From the NCBI RefSeq assembly GCF_001704415.2, contig NC_030831.1:47600134-47664133 (forward strand): a stretch of 64,000 nucleotides of DNA, in the 5' to 3' direction. Both the position numbers and the translations under genes were made by a program. The stretch comes from Capra hircus. Taxonomy: Eukaryota; Chordata; Mammalia; Artiodactyla; Bovidae. Shown one piece after another: positions 42,640 to 55,490 of the stretch (positions are counted from its first letter, which is position 1; each line of letters opens with the position of its first letter). The notes under the pieces were generated by a model that did no database searches, was not told where the DNA came from, and saw only the letters and a list, made by a program, of their open reading frames with translations.

Positions 42640-43677
42640 TCAATCCTCACTTCCTTATTCTGGGTGGACTGGGTCGCTGCTTTCTTACGTCGTGTGTTTT
42701 CCACCCCTTTACTCTTTCTGTATTCTTATCCCGCTCGTCTGTCTGATTTATGCCTCTTATCCCAGGTCTGCTCTCTCTCTGTTTTTCTGTCTCTCCTCCC
42801 TCTCTTATCCCTCCCCTGCTTCATTTCTCACTCCCCAAGAATTCCAGAAAATTCTCAGAAGCGCTGCTTTTGCAGGTTTGCTCACGCAGAGAGTCAATAA
42901 GTCACCAAACTGGTGGCTTTCCAGTGAGTCAACCAGCTTCACAATTTTCCCCTTGTCACAATTATGAATGACCTCAGTATACTTTGCACATCACATGGAT
43001 CATGTCTTCAAAGGAAAAACAAAGAAGGGGACCAAGTCCGGGGAGCTTCCTATGTCAGATAGAGCCTCTGGCCACACTGATTCCCTGGAAGTGGAACAGT
43101 TCAGGAAACAGGCTTTTCTGAAATCTCTTAGCCAGTTACCCCAACCTCTAAAGGGGACCAAGGAGAGTAAGGCAAAGCATGACAGAGGGGACAGCTGAAA
43201 AAAAAAAAAAACAGGAAGGCTGAGTTCCCCAAGCGTGAAGATCGCATTTTCAAAAAACGGCTATGGCGATAGTTCTGATCCTGCCGGCTTGTCCAAATTC
43301 TTGGTCAATCTTCTTATAGAAGATAGGGTCTAATTCCCCTCCTTTTCTTCACTTTAGAATCTTTCTTCTAATGAATGGAATCCAGAGGAAGTGATGCTGT
43401 TTGATTTCTGAGGCTGGGTTAGAAAATGTGATGTCTTCCGCCTCTCTTTCCCTCTCACTCTCTTGGAAGCCCAGGCCTCATAGAAAGGCCACACATGTGT
43501 TTCAGTCAACAACCAGCTAGAGTCTCAATTCAGAGCCAGCATCAAGAAGGGTGGGAGGGAGGGAGGAAGGAGCCTTCACATGCTTTCAGTTCCCAGCGTC
43601 CACACCCAACCAGCTGACAAGTTGAAGAGGGATGAGCTATCTCCAAGTCCTCCCCATACTGCAGATTCCTGAGATAT
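42640..43677. other. non-coding stretch, nothing recognised
   Basis: Pyrimidine-rich at 42700-42830. Poly-A run at 43198-43212. No gene or clear transposon. Confidence 0.45.
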
Positions 43678-44175
43678 TAGTGATCTATTACTGCACAACA
43701 AATTACCCCATAACGTTGTGGCTTGAAACACTTATTTTCCCACAGCGTCTGTAGATCAGGGGTTTGGGCATGGCTTGGCTGAGTTCTCTGTGTCAGAGTC
43801 TTTCAAGGGCTGTGATCAAGACGTCGGCTGGGACTTTAGTCATCACGAGGTGCCACTGGGGAGGCTACACCTCCAAGCTCATGCAGGGGGCTTGCTAGCA
43901 AGACTTGGTTCCTTGAAGCCTATGGAGTTATTGCCTTCAGTTCCTGCACAGGTGGGCTTCACGTCATGTGGTGGCTTACTTCCTGCAAGCCAGGAAGGCA
44001 ACAGAGTGAAAATGGAGCAAGCAACATCACAAGTAACCTCCCATCATCCTTGCCATATTCTGTTCATTAGATGCCAGCCATAGCAGAAGAGGCTTTCACA
44101 CTAAGCGAAATTAACATCTTGTAATTTTAATCCACTGGGCCTTGGGATGGTTTGTTACACAGTGCTAGGTAACTA
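43678..44175 (-). mobile_element. MaLR-type LTR remnants
   Basis: 43678-44080 is antisense LTR text ('gtgatctattactgcacaacaaattacccc', 'gatcaagacgtcggctgggac', 'catcatccttgccatattctgttcattaga'). 44107-44175 ('ccactgggccttgggatggtttgttacacag') looks like a related LTR end in the opposite orientation. Confidence 0.55.
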
Positions 44176-44219
44176 GAAAACAGCAACACACAGGGAGAAG
44201 GGAGAACTGAGTAGGGAAA

Positions 44220-44365
44220 CTGTATTTATTGAATATTTGCCGTGTATCGGGATCACTTGGCAAGACTGAGGCTTAGACAGGTTCAGGGAGTTGCCAAAGC
44301 TATTAATGGCATAAGGAGGATGAAACCAATTCTTTTAGATTCCACAGCCTTTTCACTTTTCCACT
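44220..44365 (+). repeat. MIR SINE
   Basis: 'gtatttattgaatatttgccgtg', 'gactgaggcttagacaggttcagggagttgccaaagct', then 'gatgaaaccaattc' and 'cagccttttcacttttcc' follow MIR order. Confidence 0.6.
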
Positions 44366-45200
44366 GCACTTCTTGTGCTTTGAAGAGAAACTATCTCGAA
44401 CCATTTGAATATCAAATAGTGTTTTACTGATGGCTTTCATGTTTTCCAAATTCCTAAATTTAACCAGCAGAGACTATTTCTAGGGATACTTCCCCTCTCC
44501 CACCCCTTCAATTCTCAATTATGAAGAACTTTTCCTGTTAATCTGTATTTTCCTCAAATTCTGTATTTTATAAAGCTGGCAAGACCAGCCCTCCAACCTT
44601 AGCTAGATTTTCCTCCATAAAAACAAGCTTTCTGGAATACTATTGCTTGCCCATGGTGAGGACATAGATTCCAGGAAGTTGCTTTTAATGCTAAAAAAAG
44701 AACATGAGGCAGACATCTGCTTGAACAGAGAAGAATGTAAAATCCAACTGCTCCCACGGCTGGTGTCTCTGTCAGCACCCACAACCCCCTCCAGTCCCGC
44801 AAGAGGGGCTTCAGGCTGAACGCATAAAAACTGCGTGCTCACTGATTCAGGGACCCAGGATCGGAGGGAGGCAGACTTTTCACTGCAAACCTTTTTGCAT
44901 AGTATCTGAAATATATAGTGTGCATGTAAATTACCTTTAAAAAAGAATGCTTAAAAATTAATCTCTGATGAGAGATTTCTGTTAAGAGAAATGGAGGTAT
45001 TTATCAGGATGGATTCAGTGATTGCTGTACCCTCTCCCAGGGGCTGCTTCTGGGCCACCCCATGTGTGATTAAGACCATCCTGAAAGCTTCCAAAGTGAG
45101 CTCAGGCCTGGGAACTCAGCAGAGATGGGAAGAGCATAGAGATGTTCTCGTCAGGGCCTCCTGCCTGTTGGGGAGACAAGGAAGGTTTTTGCAAAAGCAG

Positions 45201-45690
45201 TGTTGCATTAAGGGGGACCTCTCCCAGGGCCAGAGAGTGGACTCTTGTCTAACACTTGGAAATGAACCATCTGGGGAAACACCCGAGTTAATAAAGCACA
45301 AGACTTCATTGGGAAGGGACAGCTGGGCAGAAAGCTGGAGGGTAAGGGAACCCAGGAGCACTGCTCTGCCATGTGGCTCGCAGTCTCGGGTTTTATGGAG
45401 ATGGGATTACTTTCCAGGCTGTCTTTGGCCAGTTATTCTGACTCAGGGCTCTTCCTGGTGGCTCACACACTGCTCAGCCAAGATGGATGCCAGCAAGAAG
45501 GATTCTGGGAGCTGGTAGGACATGCGGTGTCTCCTTTTGACCTTTCCCAAATTCTTTCAGCTGATGGTGGCTTGTTAGGTCCATGTTCTTTACTAAGACC
45601 TCCTGTCATAAAATAACACGGGCAAACGGTTACTATGGTGCCTGGCCTGGGTGGGTGGTTTCAGTCAGTATGTTTCTCCTAAGAGTAGCA
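45201..45690 (-). mobile_element. ruminant endogenous retrovirus solo LTR
   Basis: On the minus strand: a U3-like region, a TATA-like CATAAAACCC (about 45392-45401) and downstream GAGACTGCGAGCC. Next comes AATGAAGTC in place of a poly-A signal (about 45307-45315), then a U5-like end near GCAACA (45201). No retroviral genes adjoin it. The 175-codon plus frame (44991-45518) runs antisense through the LTR and is not a gene. Boundaries are approximate. Confidence 0.6.
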
Positions 45691-45899
45691 GATAATTCAC
45701 AGCCATACCCTAGATGCTCAGGGGTTGAATGGTAATCTACAAGATGAGTCAGATGAAAGGATGGTCCCATTCTTTTGCAGTCTAAGTCATAATGACATTA
45801 ACGATACTGAGAATTACTATTGTGAGTGCTTAGTCCATTAACATTTAATTAAAGTAATGATATGATTGGAATTAGACCTACCATTTTAGTATTTGTTAT

Positions 45900-46990
45900 C
45901 TGTTTCTTGGTTTTCTGTTCCTCTCTTCCCCACTCCCTCCTAGTTTAGACTATTTAAAATACATTTTAGAATTATTTTATGTACATATTGGCCTTTTAAC
46001 TAGAACTATTTACATGATTTTTAAAGGTTACACTGGTGATTACACTATACATCCTTGATTTTTCACACTGTTAATATGGTACCATTTCATATAAAAATGT
46101 AGAAAATTTGCAGTTGTATTGTTCCATTTATCCCTCATACTGCTGCACCCACAGCACTTTTCACTGTTACTGCCGTGTGCCTTACAACTACACGCACTGT
46201 CATCTGTAAGCAATATTATAATTTCTTTTTAAAGAGTCATAAGTATTTCAAAGAAATGGAGAGAAAACAGTTTTATATATTACCCAGATATTTACCATTG
46301 CTAATGTTCTTTAATCCTTCCAGGCAGTTAAAGTTTCCCTCTGGTATAGTTTCCGTTCAGCCTGAAGAAATTGCTTTGTCTTTCTTCCAATGAAGCTCTG
46401 GAGGCAATGTAAAAGAACATCTACTTTGCCTTCTATTTTACAGGATATATTTACTGGATATAGAATTTTGAGCTGACAGTTCTTTCTCTTGACACTTTAA
46501 AGATGTTTTCCCACTATTTTCTAGCCTCCATGTTTTCTCTTAAAAACTTGGTGGATGTTAAAATTTTTGTTGTCCAGTATGCCATGTGGTGTTGTCCTCT
46601 GGCTTCTTTCGAATTTCTCTTTATGTCTAGTTTTAACTCTAACAAACCTCAATGTGATATTCTTTGCCTTTGTCCTACGTGGGCTACTCTAGAGTAAATC
46701 TCCAAATTTCTGTCTTTTACTAAATATAGAAAAATTTCAGTCATTATTTCTTCAAATATTTTTTTGAAATATTCTTTGTTTCTTCTTCCTCTGAGACATT
46801 TATACAAGAATTTTTGATATTGCCCTAGAGGTCCTGGAGACTTTGCTCGTGTTTTAAAATCTTTTTTTTTTCTCTTTCTTCTTCAGATTGGACAATTTTC
46901 TATTGGTATACCTTTACATTCACTGACTTTTTTCTTTCATCTCTATTTATATTAGTCCTGAGAGATTTCTAATTATTGGAAAATGAAGTT
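45900..46990 (-). mobile_element. old antisense L1/HAL1-like DNA
   Basis: T-rich text with segments such as 'tttcccactattttctagcctcc', 'cagtcattatttcttcaaatat', 'tattgccctagaggtcctggagac' that are familiar from the antisense strand of old L1-related elements. No frames remain. Confidence 0.45.
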
Positions 46991-47935
46991 ACAAATAAGC
47001 AAGAGAGGAAGACTAAAATGAACAGGTTGATTTCTGTCACACTGAATTAGTGTTGGACATCAGCAGAAATTCATTTATTAGGATGATGGGAAAGAGAGAG
47101 AAATAGATGTATTCACAAAAGTTAGTGTACGTACATACATTCCCAAATCTATTCACTGACTTAGAAACAATGACATCCTCATAGCAAGGAGTGCACCTCA
47201 TGTCCAGATCTTGGTTTGAAAGGAACAGGACCTCTTGGGGAAATGGTTCATTCCAGGGGCTAGGGCAGAGGAAATAAAAGATGGACTTCTGAGCATCTTG
47301 TGAAATAAGGAAGTGCTCAAAAAAAAAAAAAATTATGGGGCCTTCCCCAAAGACACAAGACCCTGGAAGGGCTCCTAATACATTAGTTTTGAATTATATC
47401 CCAAATAACAAAATAAATATGCTTTGTCCCATAGTAATATAAATCAATTGCTGACTAAATAAATGGGTGGAGGATGAGACAATTTCTCCCTCCTAAGAAT
47501 TCCAACTAATCAGTGTAGAACAAAAGAATAAAACGGAAAACCACCATGAGACATTACAGTAACAATGGGTGCAGGCAAGATTCAGCAACGAACACTGAAA
47601 ACCACGGATGAAGGTTTAAGAAAGCACAGGGTGTGCCTTCAAAATATCTTCTTCAAATATTTATTAATTCCTGTAGTGGAATATGTTTACAGATTCCTAA
47701 ACACTTCTCCCGCCAGGAAGGGGACTTTAATTTTTCTCTCTCTGAGTGTGGGCTGGATGTAGATTCTCAGTTAACAAACAGTTTAAAATGAGAAAAAGAC
47801 TAACAGTGTAGTGGAGAAACCTTCAGGCACCCCTAGAATAAACTGCTCAAAGTCAACACCACCAGTAACAAGACACATTGACACCATGTACCCTCTGAAA
47901 TGATACAGTGAGGACATGTCACCTAAGTCCTCCCC
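46991..47935. other. A/T-rich non-coding stretch, origin unclear
   Basis: Poly-A run at 47320-47333. Possibly old L1-derived DNA. No gene seen. Confidence 0.4.
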
Positions 47936-48144
47936 AAGTCGTTTAGTTGCTGTCATGTCTGACTCTTTTGCAACCTCATGGACTGTAGCCCACCAGGCTC
48001 CTCTGTCCATGGGATTTCCCAGGTAAGAATACTGGAGTGGGATGCCATTTCCTTCTCCAAGGGATCTTCCCAACCCAGGGATCGAACTTGTATCGCCTAC
48101 ATTGGCAGGCAGATTTTTTACCACTGAGCCACCAGTGAAGCCCC
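47936..48144 (-). mobile_element. Bov-tA SINE
   Basis: 'gtcgtttagttgctgtcatgtctg' to the head 'ccactgagccaccagtgaagcccc'. The 113-codon minus frame starts in it. Confidence 0.93.
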
Positions 48145-48484
48145 AGGCCTCCCTAGGATCTAATCCTGAGAAAGCTTTAGACTAATCCAAATTGCAGGAA
48201 ATTCTGCAAAATATCAGACCTACACAGTGTCAAGGTCATGAAAGACAAGGAGAGAGTAGGAGTCTATCACAGATTGGCGGTAACTAAGATAAATGTGAAG
48301 ATTAATGCAATGTGGCGTCTTGAATTGGATCCTAGAACAGAAAAGGAGTGTTAGTAGAAAAATTGAGATAAACCTTCCCTTTAAAATGTATAACTTCTTG
48401 AACATCAGGACAAAAGTATTCAACTCCCAAGGCCTTAATGTAAAGCTTTCAACACTGACTTCTTGATGTGTTCAAGTCAGACAT

Positions 48485-48750
48485 ACCAATAATAATAACA
48501 GCGCCATTTATTGCATCTTAATGGAGGCCAGATACTCAGCTCAGGATTTTACATACAGTGTGCCATTTAATCCTCCAAACAACATCATCAACAACATCAT
48601 CAACTCCATTTTACAGGTGAGATGTTGAGCACAAAGCAGAATAGTAATTTGCCCAAGGTCACACAGCTAGTAATTGCAGGAACCAAGACATGAACTCAAG
48701 GAGTTTGGCTTCAGCCCTCAGACGCTTTAACTACTATGCTTGGTCTGTGG
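48485..48750 (+). repeat. near full-length MIR SINE
   Basis: 'gccatttattgcatctt', 'ttacatacagtgtgccatttaatcctcc', 'ccattttacaggtgagatgttgagc', 'tttgcccaaggtcacacagctagtaattg', 'cttcagccctcagacgctttaactactatgct' follow the full MIR order. It is the best-preserved MIR in the window. Confidence 0.88.
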
Positions 48751-48759
48751 GAGTGTTTA

Positions 48760-50915
48760 CTAAATTAGTGCCTTGAGGAATTAGGAAACTCCATTACAGG
48801 GATACTGTGAATCATCCAAATAAGAACCATAAAATACTGGAGGAAGAAATGTTTATATAATTCTTTCTGAAGCAGCAAAATCTATACCCTTGTTTTCCAA
48901 GCTTCAGTCTTCTTCCAGCCAGCTCCCCGATTTCTGCCATGGCTGACATAACCTGTGCTCTTAGTCACTTAATATCTTTTAAATCGACTCAATTGTTTTT
49001 GCTTAAGTAAATTATTCAAAAAGGAAAGTGACCTCATGTCACTATTGTAAATGGAAAAGCAGCATCATTTACTTTAAGTAAATGGTAACCTAAAAATAAA
49101 TACCATAGAAACAAAACAATGTCGATAGATTACAGTTAGATACTGGTGCTAGCCAAGGCCCTGAGCCTGAGTGAGTTGTGTTCTCTCTTTGCTAAAACAA
49201 GGAAGATTTACCGAATGTTGGAGAACTGTCCTTGGCAGACCAGCACCAAAAGGGAAGCAGAATCACCAAAAAAACTGAAGTCTTCTTTGTCATTTTGGAA
49301 TTCAGTGACAGAAACCCCACAGAAACTTAAACAAAGTAGAAACTATTGCTGTCTCACACAAAAGCCCACAGCGGGGAGGACTGGCCAGTATGGCACCCAA
49401 CAGCGCTGAGAAGAGGCACGTGCTACCTGGTGGTCCCATCAGGGCAGCCTACACGACCACTTCAAGAACCAAGATTGCTGTTGCAATACCAGCCATCATT
49501 TCTGCTCTCCAGGGAACAAGAAGGAAAAGGGAATACCTCTTCTCTTTGAGAATACGTCTCCACTTTCGCCTGCATCTCATTGGCTGGAACTTATTTACAT
49601 AGACTGGGAGACAGGGAAATGTAGTTTTGATTTTGGGCAGCCAAGTATCTAACTTCAAAAAAAGGAAGGGGGAATTTTATTATTAGAGGAAAACGGGGAA
49701 ATGGATAGAGAGTAGCAATGTCTGTGGTTTTATGATTCTCCACGCCCCACCTATCTTCTTCCAGGACTCCTCTTAGGAGAATCACCTTAGTGATTCCAAG
49801 CCCAGGCCTTCAGCTGACCTCTCCACTTGCTTCTGAGGTTGACCTTCACCCTGCTGCTCCTCTGCCTGTCTTCTGAGCTAAGGAAACTACTTCTCTCCCT
49901 CTACTAAGGTTACACTTGTTAGGCCCCTTAAAGCTGCCCTGCCTCTGAGCCCATCTCTCACAGGTCCCTGTGCTAAGTGGGCTGTGAGATGAACACTGCT
50001 CAGGGAGTCATCAGACCTGGCTGCCCCTCTCTGGCTGTGCAGCCATCCCTGATTCACTCCCAGAAACTCTTCATCCCTGAATGTGACACTGCAGAGCCGG
50101 AGGCAGAGGTCCTGGCCGTGGGCTGGAAGAATCCATGGCCCCGGACTGAGCTGTGGGCTCTGATAACTCTGCCCTGAAACTTGAGGAGTTTCACACCTTA
50201 TAGGAAAGTTACACCACATCCAACACAAAGACACACACAAAAGGCCTTCTCAACACGAAGACAGAGACAGAACTTGCCAAGGATGGTGTTGGCAACCATT
50301 AGCAAGTTTGAGATGGAAATCCTCATATCAAATGACCTTCAATTATTGTCTGAAGAGGAAAGATGTGACCTGACCAGGGAAAGGAGGGAAGTTATGGGCA
50401 TTGCCATTGACAGCCTCAGAGATGAGTCACAGATGCTGGGGTTGCCATCCACCTGGACCACTGAGACCAAGACCACCACTCTAGGCAGAGGTGAGATCAT
50501 AGGGTTTTAGAGCAGGAGGCCATCTGAAGATCCCCTGGCCCTATAAGTCTCCACATTTTCAAAATCAAAGACATTTTTTAAAAAGCATCAACCCAACAGA
50601 CTTTTGTTTTAATAGTTCCATGACAATTAATTGTGCAAATTAATAATTAAATCACATTTCTTGTATTTTGTACCTAAGACCCATATCCGCTGGTCAGAGG
50701 GCCTGGTGAACATGGGCAAAATGATAAGACCAAGCTGAGCTTTCAGATGCTTGACATTTGCCTCCCACACAGGCTCAGGCTAGAGGAAAACCCATCGCTT
50801 TAGGTGGGAGGTTGAAAAACACCAGGAAAGAACTGGTAAGGCAACCCCACTCTTGGCATCTTTGCTGGTCTCCAGGCTCCTACCAGGTTGGAAAGAGCTA
50901 AACTTCACAGTCAAT
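48760..50915. other. non-coding stretch, no gene recognised
   Basis: The 109-codon plus frame at 50181-50510 ends near a possible splice donor (GGCAGAGGTGAGAT, 50484-50497), but its sequence suggests no family and I do not call an exon. Confidence 0.4.
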
Positions 50916-50919
50916 CTCC

Positions 50920-51030
50920 TCAACATACTGGTGGGAAAACTGAGCCCAGGAGGGGAAATGGCTCAGCCAAAGTCACCCAGTTATGGATGGTGAGCCATGT
51001 TGCACGCCTCCTGACTCATGACCACTGTCC
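50920..51030 (+). repeat. MIR SINE fragment
   Basis: 'ggtgggaaaactgagcccaggaggggaaatggctcagccaaagtcacccagttatgg' is the MIR centre. Confidence 0.65.
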
Positions 51031-51649
51031 TGCCCACTTCTACACCCTCCCAATTGCTCAATCCCCAAACCCCAGCCAACAGTCTCAGAGCACGGTGTGG
51101 GAACCAGCTTAGCAGAGTCATGGGGAAGAGAGGGGTTGCTCCCCAAAAAAGGTGAATCATCCACACCCAAGTGTACAAAGTAGCAAGGACGCCTGGATGA
51201 GAAAGCCAAGCCTGTGCCAGAATGCCACGGGTGCCATAAACAAAGCGGCCGAACGTGCCAGACTCGTTGTGATTGCCCAGCAGGCTGCCGGGGTGTCTGA
51301 AGGCTGCAGTCTGTGACGGGTCCCAGGCCATTCACCTGGCTTCTTAGATGATCCTGTGCCAGCGATAAGAGAAAGCATTGTTCTCCCCAAACACTATCCA
51401 GATCTAACTCAGGAACAGACCACCCAGAAAGTAGTTGTAACCTGTCATGCTTAATAGGAGAATAAATTGCGATATGTTTTTATTCCCAGGGCCTGATGAA
51501 GTCACTGAGTCTCTCAGATAAAGTGTCAAACCAGCCTGTGGTACCAGCTGAGAAACCAAGCATTAGCCCAGTTTTCTTAGTAGCCGTGCGACCTTGAGCT
51601 GGCTCTCGGGGGTCCTCGGTGCCTCAATCACACGTGGGAAGATTTGTCC

Positions 51650-52125
51650 CTGTAGTGGTTTGCTAGGACTGCCAAGACAAAGTAACCGCCAATGGGGATT
51701 TAAACAACAGGAATGTATGCTCTGTTTGTTCTGGAGGCTGAACGTCCAAGGTCAAGGTATCGACAGAGTCAGTTCACTTTAAGGGCCGCGAGACAGTTTC
51801 TGTTCCTTGCCTCTCCCCTAGCTTCTGGCGGTTTGCTGGCAAATTTTGATGTTTCTCCCCTTATACGTGCATCGCTCTGATCTCCGCCTTCATCTTCACA
51901 TGGCATTCCTGGTGTTGTGTGTGTGTGTGTGTGAATCTGTCTCCAGTTTCCTTTTTTTTGTAAGAACATCGGTCATTTGTATGAGGAGTCCACCCTAGTG
52001 ACCTCAACCTAATTCATTACATCTGTAATGACCCCATTTCCAAAGGAGGTCATGTTCAGTGGTGCCGGGAAGTAGGACTTCAACATATGAATTAGGTGAG
52101 GACTCAACCCAACCCAGAACCATCC
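51650..52125 (-). mobile_element. ERVL-MaLR solo LTR (MLT1-like) with internal (TG)n
   Basis: Antisense LTR text: 'ttgctaggactgccaagacaaag', 'ggaggctgaacgtccaaggtcaagg', 'aagaacatcggtc', 'accctagtgacctcaacctaattc', 'ggacttcaacatatgaatt'. A (TG)9-type microsatellite lies inside at 51915-51933. Confidence 0.75.
51915..51933 (+). repeat. (TG)n microsatellite
   Basis: Uninterrupted TG dinucleotides within the LTR. A possible length polymorphism. Confidence 0.9.
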
Positions 52126-52779
52126 ACAGCCCTCCATCTCAGCACCGACTGCAAGGGTCACAGAAGGCCTCGCGTGTGAAAGTACCTAGAGGCAGATAAG
52201 GCCAACAGGATGGAAAAGTCTGTGTGGTCCCTTCGGGCTGTGGGGGCCACTGAGATGTGGCTGTAGCTCTGAGAAGCAGAAACCTGGACGTGCAAGGGTT
52301 TCCTGGCTACTCTGGACAACTCGGCAGACAGGCTGGTGGCCATGTTTCCATAAAGGCTGGGTATAAAAAGGCAAACCCAGGCAAGCGTTTTCACAGAGGC
52401 AGGGCCTCATGGTTGGTCTGTGACTGAGGAACCTTTGGTTTCTTTTCTGCTCCGTCCAAGGGTCTGCTGCCATCAACAGCAAATTTGCTTAAAGTGGGAC
52501 TGATTTGATACCCCACCTCTCCTCCATCCCACTCGTGTTGGAACTGAAACAGAAAGAACTGAGGCTAAAATAACTCAATCCCCCACGTGGTTTGGGGTGA
52601 GTGGACAGAGGGTTGCCATTTCCTATTGTCGTGTATAAATAAGCACTGATCACTCTGTAGGAAGCAGCCAATTTCCACACAAGACGAGGGTCACCAGCCC
52701 CCCTGAGCTGCCCCTGCTCACCTTGCCAGCTGCCTGGGCCACCCTCTCCTCCACCCATGCTCCCTCCATCCTATGGCAC

Positions 52780-52880
52780 AAAGAATTGGAGTAATTCATC
52801 CAAGGCCCCTCAGGTAAGTGGCAGAAACAGGATTCAGACCCAGCCAGTCTGGCTCGGAAACACCATAATTCCTTATGTCA
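52780..52880 (+). repeat. MIR SINE fragment
   Basis: 'gtaattcatccaaggcccctcaggtaagtggcag', 'ggattcagacccagccagtctggctc' is the 3' half of MIR. Confidence 0.65.
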
Positions 52881-53269
52881 GACTGAAGCTGGACCACTAC
52901 CCAGACCAAAGGCTCAGATGCACGATGTGGTATTGGCTCTGGAGACAAGCTTGGCCTGGGGGGACGAGTAGAATTTTCCACATTGTGCTTTAGACTTTTT
53001 CACCTAAGTGTCTTGAAGAAGGGAGGCCAGTGGTGGATGCAAAGGCTGGACCATCTGGAGTGAGAGGGAGCCTTCATATCCCCTTCCCTTGGGGAGGCCT
53101 AAGTAGTTGTTTTCATTAATTGACTGAACCTATTGGAAAACATATCAAGCATACAGACAAGGGTAGAGTATCAAAATGTATATACTATTTGGCTTTATCA
53201 AATTTAACACTAAGCCGTTTTTGCTTCAGATGTTTTACTTTTAAGAAATAAAACAAGAGATGAGTTGCA

Positions 53270-53930
53270 GTTTCCTGCACGTTGTTCCCCTTTCTTCGGA
53301 AGAAACCACCATCATCAGGTTGTGCTATCATTCCCATGAGCATTTTGTACTCTTAATACCCATGTATGTATCCATACACACCTAACGGTACTGATTTGCA
53401 GGTCCTAAAACTTTTTCCCAGTGAGATCATACTGGACATTCCTTACTCACTTCTTTCCACTCCACCATTTGCCTTTGCTCGTATCATGTTGATCCCTGTG
53501 GCTGCAAAGTTAAAATTCACTTTAACTTCTATAAAAATAGGCCACAATTTTAAAAATTAATTTTCTGGTTGCTTTGCTTTTTTTTTTTTTAATATTAGGA
53601 ATAACCTTGTAAGAAGATTCTTGTACCAACGAGGCTCCCACGCTCTTCTGAAGCATAATCTTAGAAGTAGGGTGCCTGAGTCATGGGGAAGGAGCATCGT
53701 CAAGTCTTCAGACAGTCGCTAGACTTCCCTCCAAAGTGGTTCTACCGATGGATCCTCCCACCTGTAGAACTTTGAACTCTCCACATAGGTGCCTACACTT
53801 GGTATCATCAGCCTTTAAATTTTTTGCCAAGCAAAATGAAATGCTGTCTCCCTGAGATTTTAATTTGCATTTTCTTTTACTAGCAGTGAGATGCAGCATC
53901 TTTTCATGGCGTTATTTTGTGGGCATGAGT
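53270..53930 (-). mobile_element. old L1M fragment
   Basis: Antisense L1 text: 'ctccaaagtggttctaccgatggatcctcccacc', 'acacttggtatcatcag', 'gagattttaatttgcattttc', 'gagatgcagcatcttttcatgg'. The upstream part (53270-53620) is less certain and contains a T run at 53578-53590. Confidence 0.6.
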
Positions 53931-54296
53931 CTTTGGGTGTCTCCCCTAGTGAGCTTCAAAGGGCGAGTGCAGAGTAGCCAGAGCTTAGATCTCGGGCCTG
54001 GTGCTCGTTAACTCCAGAAGCTCTCCTAACTCCTGGGTAAGAAATTCACTGTTGCCTGAATAGCCTGGAGGGCCTTGTGAAGGGGGAAGGGAGAGAGTAA
54101 CGGGAGAAGTGGCCTGTTTTATCCTATCCATCTACTAAACAACTGGAGTCCGGCACAGCACCCCGGTTGGTGACCTAGTGCATGACTGCCACAAGGCCAG
54201 TCCAGGATGGCAGGTGCCCTCTTCTCTACAGAAGCCCTCTGGGGAGGATGTGAGCAAGGGAAAAGGTAAGATCAACTGCCCTCATAAACCACAAGG

Positions 54297-54368
54297 TCAT
54301 ATTGTACAGCACAGGAACTGTCCTGACCATTCTGTGACAAACCATAATAGAAAAAAACATAAAGAAGG
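54297..54368 (+). mobile_element. L1 3' end fragment
   Basis: 'catattgtacagcacaggaactg', 'gacaaaccataatagaaaaaaacataaag' resembles the 3' terminus of cetartiodactyl L1, like the copy at 14695-15010. Confidence 0.5.
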
Positions 54369-54390
54369 GACTCAGAGGGCAAGGCTGAAA

Positions 54391-54503
54391 TGAGTGAAAG
54401 TCACTCAGTCATGTCTGACCCTTTGCGACCCCAGGGACTGTAGCCCGCCAGGCTCCTCGGTCCATGGAATTCTCCAGGCCAGAATGCTGGAGTGGGTAGC
54501 TGA
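54391..54503 (-). mobile_element. Bov-A monomer (truncated Bov SINE)
   Basis: 'gaaagtcactcagtcatgtctgacc' to 'gccagaatgctggagtggg', lacking the tRNA-like head. Confidence 0.88.
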
Positions 54504-55490
54504 TCCCAAGGCTGATGAATGTTTAATTTTGTCCCATAGATTTGGCAACACACAGGTCCTTGAAGAGCTCCACAAGGCAGTGTCAAGAGAGCGTGTTCAG
54601 GTTCAGGGTCAGAAACCTGCCCGGAGTGAGCTGAGGGAGCCAAAGGCGGTGAAGACGCATCTCTTGACAAGCTCAACTGCAAATGAGAGCAGAAGGGCAA
54701 GGAGTTGAGGAAAGGTTTTCTTCCACAAAGAGACAAAGCGTTTAGATCCAAGAGAAAGAGATGCAAGGACGGGGCTGTGAACCACTAGAGTGAGGCTTCG
54801 GGCAAGCCACCATCCACTGTCACAGGAGGTGGGGGAGGTCGTGTAGATGAGGCTGGAAGGCTTGGAGGCCAGTGCCCATCTGATGGCTGTTCTGCCCTCT
54901 TCTTTGGGCAGGATGCTTGGTCATCAGACGCTCAGGTAAGGGGTCACATAGGAAAGTTGAGACTGAAGCCAGCTTGAAACAGTCCTGGAGAACGGGAGGG
55001 TGAGCTTGTTGAAGACTGCCGCCTCCCTGTTGCCACTTTGCGAACGCCTGTTCTAATTCCGCTGTCCTGACTGTGCTTGGATGCGCAGGAGGGCCACGGA
55101 TGAGGACGCTGTGAAGTAAGGCAACCCTGCGCTCAAATTGGAATTCCCCGAGACACTGAAGAGAGGGGAGAACTATCTCCCTCAGAGCTGCAGGCCACCT
55201 CTGAATAAGAGGCAGGGTCAGGACTCGAAGCAAGGACCCAGGAGTGGCCAGTGTTTCTGCGTGAAGATGCTTTCACGCCGTAGGGAAGACATGGAGGGGT
55301 CAAGGACCAATGATGACAGGCTTGATTCGATAGTTCAAGGGTTTGTTTTCTCTTGATTCCACCAGTAAAAAATTTTACTGTGTTCTCTTTTTCCATCAAC
55401 TGAGGATAGAGTATGGCAGAAGAAAAAAAGGTGGCTGATGTTTTTTGGTTAATTACTAACACTTATCTCCTGTTTTCTCTTTATTGCTTA

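Noticed and set aside
44991..45518. 175-codon plus-strand frame
   Set aside because: Most of it lies antisense in a retroviral LTR remnant. No conserved motif.
50181..50510. 109-codon frame ending near a possible splice donor
   Set aside because: No family similarity recognised, no matching acceptor or neighbouring exon seen. A single GT context is too weak to call an exon.
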